In this document: piece by piece, positions 58,590 to 64,000 of the stretch
How the letters are laid out: each line of letters starts with the position of its first letter
Numbering within the stretch: position 1 is the stretch's first letter
Assembly: GCF_016863615.1 (NCBI RefSeq)
Contig: NZ_BOPF01000014.1
Location: forward strand, 62,001 to 126,000
Direction: 5' to 3'
From: Virgisporangium aliadipatigenens
Lineage (GTDB): Bacteria > Actinomycetota > Actinomycetes > Mycobacteriales > Micromonosporaceae
Length of the DNA: 64,000 nt
Translations under genes and position numbers: made by a program
The notes under the pieces: generated by a model
What the model saw: the letters and a program-made list of their open reading frames with translations, nothing else
What the model was told of the DNA's origin: nothing
Database searches by the model: none

Positions 58590-58859
58590 TCAGTCGGTGC
58601 TCCGTTCGGCCCACCAGCGGCCGCCGCGCACCTCGAAGCCGGGCAGCAGCCCCTCGGGATCCACGAGGCTGGCGACTGCCTGCGCCAGGTCACCGCGCAT
58701 CTCGGCCACCGCCTCCTCGAGGGTGTCCTGCTCGGCGTCCCAGTCGATGTTCGCGTCGCGGAGTTGTCGCTCGGCCAGGTCGTGGACCCGCTCGGGATCG
58801 TCGATCAGCACCTCGATCTGGCAGTGCACCCGCATGACGATCGGTTCTTTCCCGGTCAC
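58590..58859 (-). CDS. small acidic protein coupled to an HTH gene
   Basis: An 89-residue protein: RVHCQIEVLIDDPERVHDLAERQLRDANIDWDAEQDTLEEAVAEMRGDLAQAVASLVDP. It has an alternating beta/helix look and strongly acidic charge. GTG at 58859 overlaps the stop of the upstream gene (GTGA), so both are made together; a later ATG (58835) is possible. No family recognised; the coupling suggests a regulator/effector or antitoxin-like pair. Confidence 0.65.
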   Translation of the reverse strand: MTGKEPIVMRVHCQIEVLIDDPERVHDLAERQLRDANIDWDAEQDTLEEAVAEMRGDLAQAVASLVDPEGLLPGFEVRGGRWWAERSTD

Positions 58860-59251
58860 CGGATCCAGTTTTCCCAGTCGATGGTGTCGATGTCGTCGAG
58901 CAAAAGCTTTTTACGTTCATCCGTGAGAACGGTGGAAGCTTCGACCGCGTCGCGCATCTCGTCCATCGTCAGGTCGCCGACCAGCAGGTCGAACCGGGCG
59001 CGCACATGCGCCGGATCAGTAGGTGTGTACGGGCGGAGCAGCACGATGAGATCGTCGGCCGGCGTGTCGAGCCCGCGCGCGAGGGTGCGAACGGTGGCGG
59101 TCGATGTGACGGTGCGTTCGCTCATCAGGCGTTCGATCGTGCTGACGGCCATGGCGGATCGGCGCATCACGTCCTTCGGACCGAGGTCGGCCCGGGTCAT
59201 GAGGAGCTGCACGAAGCGGCCGAACGGCGTCACAAAGCACAGCGTAACCAT
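58856..59251 (-). CDS. HTH-type small regulator
   Basis: About 131 residues, from MVTLCFVTPFGRFVQLLM: TRADLGPKDVMRRSAMAVSTIERLMSERTVTSTATVRTLARGLDTPADDLIVLLRPY reads as an XRE-like helix-turn-helix followed by an acidic tail (LVGDLTMDEMRDAVEAS, DDIDTIDWENWIR). Start uncertain: the frame is open to 59344, but the sequence upstream of 59266 looks non-coding. Overlaps the next small gene by 4 bases; probably a regulator with its partner. Confidence 0.65.
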   Translation of the reverse strand: MVTLCFVTPFGRFVQLLMTRADLGPKDVMRRSAMAVSTIERLMSERTVTSTATVRTLARGLDTPADDLIVLLRPYTPTDPAHVRARFDLLVGDLTMDEMRDAVEASTVLTDERKKLLLDDIDTIDWENWIR

Positions 59252-59347
59252 CGACCCGAAGCACATGCCAGGGTCGTCAGGCGTCGATGTTCCCCGAAAG
59301 GTGAAGTCCCCGGGAACGGCCGGAACCGTCCCGGGGACGCACACGAG

Positions 59348-60925
59348 TTACCAGGGCCAGGCGGCGTCCCGCCCCGCTTCCAGCAACGGGATCATCCGAA
59401 AGGCCTGATCGGTCAGCCCGCCGAACGTGTACCGGTACCGCCCCGACGGCGCGTGTCCCATCCGGTAGCCGGCGAGGTTCCATGTGTAGAGCGGCACGGT
59501 GGACGGCAGGGCGCCGGAAACCCCGCCCGGCGACGCCGCGGCCTGCTCATCGGTTACGATCACGACCCGGTCGTGCCGGTCGTAGTGCCGCCGCACCGCG
59601 TCCGCCGTGTCGGTCCCGCCGCCGATGAAGTAGCCGCCGGACTTCCACCGCGCGACGGAGGCGAGCAGCGACTCGGCGGGCCGCAGCCCGAACACCTTCG
59701 TCTGCCGGGTGGAGGCGAACGACACCACGTCGGCGGTGGCGCACCGCAGTGCCAGCGCCACCCCGAATATCACGGCGGCGTCCCACCGCTTGAGCGTGCC
59801 GTCCATGGAGAACGCGTTGTGCATCGAGTACGACGTGTCGACGAGCACCAGCGTCCGCCCGTCCAGCCGCGGCACGTTGGCCAGCGAGTGGCCGAGCGCC
59901 CGCTCGAGCGGGTATCCCCAGCGCAGCGACGGTGCCGCGCGGTGCGCCGACAGGAACCGCATCGGGAACTGCCGGGACGACGCCACCTGCGCCGGGTCGG
60001 CGAGCCGGGTCGCGGCCGCGGAGGCCACGTCGTCGGGCACGCCCGCCTCGTCGAAGTTTCGCAGGTTACGCAGCAGCGCCATGTAGCCCATCGACGGGAT
60101 CATCGCGGACCACAGCTTCGCCTTCGCGAGCCGCGGGCCGGCGAGCGAGAGCGCGTCCTCCCAGGTCATGCCCGCCTCGCGGAGCGCGTCGGCGTCGTAC
60201 AGGACCGCCGGCTCCGCGGCCGCGCGCCGCCGCAGCGCCGCGTTGCGCACGAGCATTTCCAGCGCCGCGGGCGGTGCCGCGCCGCGGTGGTGTCGCCGTT
60301 CTAGCGCCACCTTGAAAAGCTCTGACTGTCCGGGAACGGGGCGAGGGTGCACGATCTCGATGACGTCGGCGAAGCGCCAGGCGTGCGTGGCGGTGTCGTA
60401 CTTGAGCAGGTTGCGCTCGGTGTAGAGGCGGCGCACGGCGTCGGCGATGCCGTTCTTGAGCGGCATCGGGATGCGCCGGCCGTAGTGCGACGTCCAGTAG
60501 GCGAGCAGCTCGCCGGGCTCGTCGGCGCGCTGGAGCACCGAGTCGACCACCTTGCGGTTGGTGACGACCGGGTCGCTGACGCCTGCCTCGACGCGTGCCT
60601 TCACGAACTCCGCCGCCCCGACCAGCGCGGCGGTGCGCATGTTGGCCTCGCCGCGCAGCCAGCGCAGGAAGGCGGCCGTCCACTGTGGATCGCCGACGGC
60701 GGCCCGGCGGACCAGCGCGACGTAGCGGCTGTCCCGCCCGCCGGCCGGCTCGTAGAACGTCGCCTCGCCCACCATGTTGCTGACGGCGAGCAGGAAGAGC
60801 TCCGACTTGAGATCGCGCGCGAACCCGTGGCCACCCTCATGGGTGCGGCCGGACGGCACGCGCTCGGATACGACGGGTGCCAGCCCCGGCGCAGTGCGCG
60901 TGCTGGCCCGATTGAACTTGGCCAC
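59348..60925 (-). CDS. rsr: Ro60 (TROVE-domain) Y-RNA-binding protein
   Basis: A 525-residue protein: HEAT-like TROVE ring (about 30-345), with typical stretches SELFLLAVSNMVGEATFYEPAGG, TAAFLRWLRGEANMRTAALVGA and AYWTSHYGRRIPMPLKNGIADAV, and a C-terminal von Willebrand A domain (about 355-520) with an intact MIDAS D-T-S-Y-S (363-367) and GGGTDTADAV. Ro60 binds misfolded RNA and Y RNA and, in bacteria, works with PNPase and Y RNA in RNA decay and stress (established in Deinococcus and Salmonella). GTG at 60925 begins the conserved protein; the frame further upstream overlaps the Y-RNA-like gene. RtcB/RtcA are not in view. Confidence 0.94.
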   Translation of the reverse strand: MAKFNRASTRTAPGLAPVVSERVPSGRTHEGGHGFARDLKSELFLLAVSNMVGEATFYEPAGGRDSRYVALVRRAAVGDPQWTAAFLRWLRGEANMRTAALVGAAEFVKARVEAGVSDPVVTNRKVVDSVLQRADEPGELLAYWTSHYGRRIPMPLKNGIADAVRRLYTERNLLKYDTATHAWRFADVIEIVHPRPVPGQSELFKVALERRHHRGAAPPAALEMLVRNAALRRRAAAEPAVLYDADALREAGMTWEDALSLAGPRLAKAKLWSAMIPSMGYMALLRNLRNFDEAGVPDDVASAAATRLADPAQVASSRQFPMRFLSAHRAAPSLRWGYPLERALGHSLANVPRLDGRTLVLVDTSYSMHNAFSMDGTLKRWDAAVIFGVALALRCATADVVSFASTRQTKVFGLRPAESLLASVARWKSGGYFIGGGTDTADAVRRHYDRHDRVVIVTDEQAAASPGGVSGALPSTVPLYTWNLAGYRMGHAPSGRYRYTFGGLTDQAFRMIPLLEAGRDAAWPW

Positions 60926-60954
60926 AGTGATCGAACCCTCGAAAGGAAGAATGG

Positions 60955-61105
60955 AGAGGCGGGGCCGAGAACAAGTCGGCGTCGGAACATAGTGCTCTAT
61001 CCGCTGAGCTACGCCCCGATGTGACCGGGACGGCGGGGAGTCGAACCCCGCGACCTCTCTATCCGAAGTAGAAGTAACCGGCGCCTGCGCACAGGCCCCA
61101 CCTGA
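60955..61105 (-). ncRNA. Y-RNA-like (YrlA-type) RNA with a circularly permuted tRNA fold
   Basis: Read on the minus strand, immediately before the Ro60 start. A T-arm (GCGGGG-TTCGACT-CCCCGC, 61051-61033) comes first. The 3' acceptor strand CGTCCCG (61032-61026) and a 7-base loop follow, then the 5' acceptor strand CGGGGCG (61018-61012), TA, and a D-arm (GCTC-AGCGGATA-GAGC, 61009-60994). The two acceptor strands pair over 7 positions with one wobble. Instead of an anticodon arm, TCGGATAG (61066-61059) pairs with CTA and TCCGA (60992-60982, TGT bulge), leading to an outer stem GGTGGG/CCCGCC (61102-61097 with 60963-60958). Side hairpins GCCTG-TGCG-CAGGC and GCCGA-CTTGTTC-TCGGC flank it. Bacterial YrlA RNAs carry such tRNA mimics. 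Exact ends are estimates. Confidence 0.75.
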
Positions 61106-61159
61106 AATCCCTGAACACCAACGACCGTAAGGGTTCCGCACCCCCGCCGCGAACGGTTT

Positions 61160-61669
61160 TCAGGCGCCGATCGACAGCCGCAGCCGCACGAAGTCCGTTC
61201 CCTTGACGGCCGGCCGCAGCACCCGGTCGAACTCCCAGCCGCGGCCGGCGTAGAAGGCGCGGCCGCGTTCGTTGTGCTCCCACACCTCCAGGTGCGCCTC
61301 GGCCAGTGCGCGCGCCCGCCACTCGGCCAGGCACGCGTCGTGCAGCCGCCCGCCGATGCCGCGCCGCCAGTGTGCGGGGCGCACGTGGATCTGCCACAGT
61401 TCGCCGACGCGGGTCGGGTCCGCGGTGTCGTCGTGCGGCGGTCCGATGAGGGCGAACCCGAGCGGGGTGCCCTCCTCCTCGGCCACGTGCAGCGCGAAGC
61501 CCGGCTTCGCCAGCTTTTCCATCGTGTAGCCGCCGTCGGTGATGTAACGTGCGCGCTCCGCCAGTTCCTCCGGAGAGAGAACGCCCGCCCAGTAAGCGGC
61601 ACGCGCCTCGACGTGGATCTCCGCGACGGACGCCAGATCCTCGGCCCGTGCCGGGCGAATGGCGATCAA
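61160..61669 (-). CDS. GNAT-family N-acetyltransferase
   Basis: A 169-residue acetyltransferase: IRPARAEDLASVAEIHVEARAAYWAG, GFALIGPPHDDTADPTRVGELWQIHVRPAHWRRGIGGRLHDACL with the acetyl-CoA loop R-R-G-I-G-G, and LEVWEHNERGRAFYAGRGWEFD. Substrate unknown. The start is a TTG at 61669, with GAGGCGAG upstream, overlapping the stop of the next upstream gene (TTGA), so the two are coupled. It lies upstream of the Y-RNA-like gene on the same strand. Confidence 0.88.
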   Translation of the reverse strand: MIAIRPARAEDLASVAEIHVEARAAYWAGVLSPEELAERARYITDGGYTMEKLAKPGFALHVAEEEGTPLGFALIGPPHDDTADPTRVGELWQIHVRPAHWRRGIGGRLHDACLAEWRARALAEAHLEVWEHNERGRAFYAGRGWEFDRVLRPAVKGTDFVRLRLSIGA

Positions 61670-61917
61670 CTCGCCTCGGCGATGATCTCGGGGGCGAGGC
61701 CCGGGTACTGCATGGAGTCCACCATCGGGTCGATGGCGTCCGGGTCGGCCCCGCAGAGCACCTCGGCCACGCGGTCGACCTCGGACAGGGGCAACCGGAA
61801 CGATGCGCGGCACAGCCCGCCGGCCCAGATGGACACGACAGCGACCCCGCGATCGGGGTGACGGCTGACGCGCATGGTCCGACCGTTGCCGCGTTCATCG
61901 ACGAAGAACTCCGCCAT
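61666..61917 (-). CDS. small protein coupled to the GNAT gene
   Basis: An 83-residue protein: MAEFFVDERGNGRTMRVSRHPDRGVAVVSIWAGGLCRASFRLPLSEVDRVAEVLCGADPD. The beta-rich first half and the helical R-L-P-L-S-E-V-D-R-V-A-E-V-L segment are common in small actinomycete proteins without known function. ATG at 61917 follows GTGGTGG. Coupled to the acetyltransferase and may be its partner. Confidence 0.65.
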   Translation of the reverse strand: MAEFFVDERGNGRTMRVSRHPDRGVAVVSIWAGGLCRASFRLPLSEVDRVAEVLCGADPDAIDPMVDSMQYPGLAPEIIAEAS

Positions 61918-62087
61918 GCCACCACTGTGCCTTAACCAACCTGTTATATGGAAGCCTTGCGTCCCCCTTGACTTTTGGTCAAACGCGGCGGACATCTTGG
62001 GCAAATGGCATCTTGAGCTTGACGAGTAGGGTGTCGAACCGGAAGCGTGCGACCCCGGACCAGGTTGGCTAACGGAAGGTTTACCCC

Positions 62088-62717
62088 GTGACCGGCAGAC
62101 ATGCCGAGGGCAAGCTCAGCCGCAGGACCGTCATCATCATCGCTGTCACCGTCGTCGTGGGCGCCCTGGGCGCGGGCAGTGCGGTGGCGTTCAGCATGCG
62201 AGGCGATGACCCCAAGAAGACCGCATCGACATCCGCCGCGGACGACGCGCGCGCGGCGGCCGAGCGTGCCGCCCGCGACGCGGAGCGTTCCGAGTCGCCG
62301 GTGCCGCTGCCGAGCGAGAGCCCGAGCGCCAGTCCCAGCCCGAGCCCGAGCCCTAGCCCCAGCAAGGCGAGCCCGAGCCCGAGCAAGCGACCGCCCACGT
62401 CGAAGACGACCGAGGCCGGTGGCGGCAACGTCACGAGCAGCGGCAGCTGCGGCGCGTCCTACTACGACACCGGAAGCCGCACGGCCAACGGCGAGTCGTT
62501 CAACCCGGACGGGATCACCGCGGCGCACAAGACCCTGCCGTTCAACACCCAGGTGCGGGTCACCAACAAGGCCAACGGCAAGTCGGTCGTGGTGCGGATC
62601 AACGACCGTGGGCCGTTCGTGAGCGGCCGCTGTCTGGACCTCAGCCGTGGGGCGTTCAAGGAGATCGCTTCGCTGTCGGCCGGTGTGCTGACGGTGGACT
62701 ACCAGGTGCTCGGCTGA
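62088..62717 (+). CDS. RlpA-like double-psi beta-barrel protein
   Basis: A 209-residue protein: basic start, membrane/signal segment ([24 protein letters not shown]), a Ser/Pro linker (S-P-S-P-S-P repeats) and a C-terminal RlpA/DPBB domain ([68 protein letters not shown]). RlpA proteins are septal lytic transglycosylases or expansin-like wall binders. GTG at 62088 with GGAAGG upstream. The leader carries TTGAC-N5-GTCAA at 61968-61982. Confidence 0.9.
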   Translation: MTGRHAEGKLSRRTVIIIAVTVVVGALGAGSAVAFSMRGDDPKKTASTSAADDARAAAERAARDAERSESPVPLPSESPSASPSPSPSPSPSKASPSPSKRPPTSKTTEAGGGNVTSSGSCGASYYDTGSRTANGESFNPDGITAAHKTLPFNTQVRVTNKANGKSVVVRINDRGPFVSGRCLDLSRGAFKEIASLSAGVLTVDYQVLG

Positions 62718-62811
62718 CGAATTCCTGACGCCGTCGGAGTAACGGCTGGAAGCAACTCGGCGGAAGGTCGATCGGCCGATCGTTCGAAGGGCCGGACGGG
62801 CTTCGGATGGC

Positions 62812-63915
62812 ATGCTGAAGCCCGACATGAGACGTTCCACCGATCCGACCGCGCGCGCCGGCCTCGGCGCGTCCTTCGCGCTGCTCGCCGTGGTGGTGGC
62901 GGTCGAACTGGCCGACGGCCCCCGCGCCAACCTGTTGGGACTGCTGGCGGCCGCGCCGTTTCTCGCGGCGGCGTTCGCGTCGTGGCGCGACGTGTGCGCG
63001 GTCGGCGGCGTGGCGTGGCTGATCGCCGTGCTGTTCGCGTTGCCGGCCAAGGCGGGTGAGCCGCTGCCGCTCGCCGTCAACGTCGGCGGGATCGTCGTCG
63101 CGACGGCCATCGCCGCGATGGTGGGCTCGATCAGGCAGCGCCAGTCGGAGCACTTCGCCGAGGTGTCGCAGCTGGCGAACGTGGCGCAGCAGGCGGTGCT
63201 GCGCCCGATCGGCGGGCGGATGGGTTCGTTGACGATCGCCGGCCGCTACATCTCCTCCAACGCGGCGGCCGACATCGGTGGCGACCTGTACGAGGCGCTG
63301 GATACGCCGTTCGGCATGCGAATGATCATCGGGGACGTGCGGGGCAAGGGGCTGGACGCGGTGCGCCTGGCGAGCACGGTGCTCGGCTCGTACCGCTACG
63401 TCGCCTACGAACGCCCCGATCTCGCCGCCGTCGTCGACGACCTCGACCGGGCGGTCGCCCGTGCGGTCAACGACGAGGACTTCGTCACGGCCGCCATCGT
63501 CGAGGAACGCGGCGGCACGATCACGATCGTCAACTGTGGACACCCGGCGCCGCTGCTGCTGCGCCAGGGGCAGGTCATCCCGCTCGAACCGCCGACCTCG
63601 TCCCCGCCGTTGGGGTTCAAGCCGGTGGTCTGCCCGCGGACCGAGCTGCTGGAGCCCGGTGACCGGCTGCTCTTCTACACGGATGGATTGGCCGAGGCGC
63701 GCCGGGAGAAGCAGTTCTTCCCGACGGCCGAACGCGCGTGGGGCCTGTTGGGTCACGGGACCGTCGCCGACGGGCTCGCGTCGTTGGAGAGCGCACTCGT
63801 GGAGTGGGTCGGCGGCGTGCTGGACGACGACATCGCGCTGATCCTGGTCGAGTACACCGGGGCCAGCGCGGCGCCGATCACCGTTCCTAGCTGGGAGCTT
63901 GGCGCTCCGGAGTGA
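62812..63915 (+). CDS. membrane SpoIIE-type PPM phosphatase
   Basis: A 367-residue protein with three to four N-terminal membrane segments (to about residue 105), a short helical linker, and a SpoIIE/RsbU phosphatase domain: SSNAAADIGGDLYEAL, MIIGDVRGKGLDAVRLASTVLGSYRY, TIVNCGHPAPLLLR, LLFYTDGLAEAR, DDDIALILVEY. The acidic metal ligands are present. Such enzymes dephosphorylate anti-sigma antagonists and control sigma factors or development. ATG at 62812 (alternative 62827). No anti-sigma genes are in the window. Confidence 0.92.
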   Translation: MLKPDMRRSTDPTARAGLGASFALLAVVVAVELADGPRANLLGLLAAAPFLAAAFASWRDVCAVGGVAWLIAVLFALPAKAGEPLPLAVNVGGIVVATAIAAMVGSIRQRQSEHFAEVSQLANVAQQAVLRPIGGRMGSLTIAGRYISSNAAADIGGDLYEALDTPFGMRMIIGDVRGKGLDAVRLASTVLGSYRYVAYERPDLAAVVDDLDRAVARAVNDEDFVTAAIVEERGGTITIVNCGHPAPLLLRQGQVIPLEPPTSSPPLGFKPVVCPRTELLEPGDRLLFYTDGLAEARREKQFFPTAERAWGLLGHGTVADGLASLESALVEWVGGVLDDDIALILVEYTGASAAPITVPSWELGAPE

Positions 63916-64000
63916 CGCTGCGGCGCATCCGGTGCCGGCCCCGGTAGTTACGCGGCTGGTCCCGTGGTGCTCGTGGAGCGAACATGGCGATCATGAGACG

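Noticed and set aside
60926-61141. N-terminal extension of the Ro60 protein
   Set aside because: The extension would translate the Y-RNA-like structure; Ro60 similarity starts at the GTG at 60925.
63887-64000. Possible minus-strand gene end, or plus-strand start at 63984 (ATG after GTGGAGCG)
   Set aside because: Both are cut by the window edge and overlap or abut the phosphatase gene; there is too little sequence to decide.

Overview
The window is 64 kb of very GC-rich, densely coded DNA with many GTG and some TTG starts and short overlaps between genes. The cell-division gene order fhaA-fhaB-pstP-rodA-pbpA-pknA-pknB, the trpG/pabA, DUF881 and crgA genes beyond it, a class E sortase, XRE/DUF397 pairs, a chaplin-like secreted protein and a TCGAAC-N4-GTTCGA SOS box all point to a filamentous actinomycete, most likely of the Micromonosporaceae (inference). 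The division block is normally close to oriC in actinobacteria.

Region 1 (1-5.2 kb): the end of an HSP90-family gene, two TPR genes and a YezG-like small gene, all overlapping, then a TetR regulator. Region 2 (5.2-13.6 kb): a branched-chain or leucine-type acyl-CoA catabolic set: biotin carboxylase, HMG-CoA lyase, carboxyltransferase and acyl-CoA dehydrogenase. It is split by a low-complexity exported protein and a 626-residue protein with five chaplin-like modules. The same 18-bp palindrome precedes tetR and the carboxyltransferase gene, which ties the set into one regulon.

Region 3 (13.6-26 kb): a STAND regulator, a MarR/YceI divergent pair, a glutamate-cysteine ligase family protein, a polytopic membrane protein, a one-PASTA protein, an XRE-DUF397 pair, a repeat-rich protein of unknown function, and a WecG-type glycosyltransferase coupled to a CDP-tyvelose-epimerase-like enzyme. 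Region 4 (26-40 kb): tRNA-Leu and the phospho-signalling and peptidoglycan block, then the glutamine amidotransferase, sortase E, DUF881 and CrgA. Region 5 (40-49.2 kb): an EtfD-like membrane Fe-S oxidoreductase that probably takes acyl-CoA dehydrogenase electrons, two CBS/CorC-type membrane proteins, two NlpC/P60 hydrolases around a LamG-like lipoprotein, and dcd divergent from a PPOX-fold gene across a perfect SOS box.

Region 6 (49.2-56.6 kb): a 7.3-kb integrated element in tRNA-Gly(CCC), bounded by a 42-bp direct repeat of the tRNA 3' end. It carries a tyrosine integrase, excisionase, RepSA-like HUH initiator, three small HTH-type genes, a methyltransferase-fold cargo gene, a GntR regulator with paired CGTATACG operators, and a structured non-coding segment. 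No transfer (TraB/FtsK-like) gene is visible, so it looks like a reduced AICE or a mobilizable element.

Region 7 (56.6-64 kb): a frameshifted gene next to attR, a CPBP protease, a coupled small pair, a Ro60 (TROVE) gene immediately preceded by a Y-RNA-like non-coding RNA containing a circularly permuted tRNA fold, a GNAT gene, an RlpA-like protein and a SpoIIE-type phosphatase. The most interesting items are the Ro60/permuted-tRNA locus, the multi-chaplin protein, the two-operator TetR regulon, and the compact element with its own operators and folded DNA.
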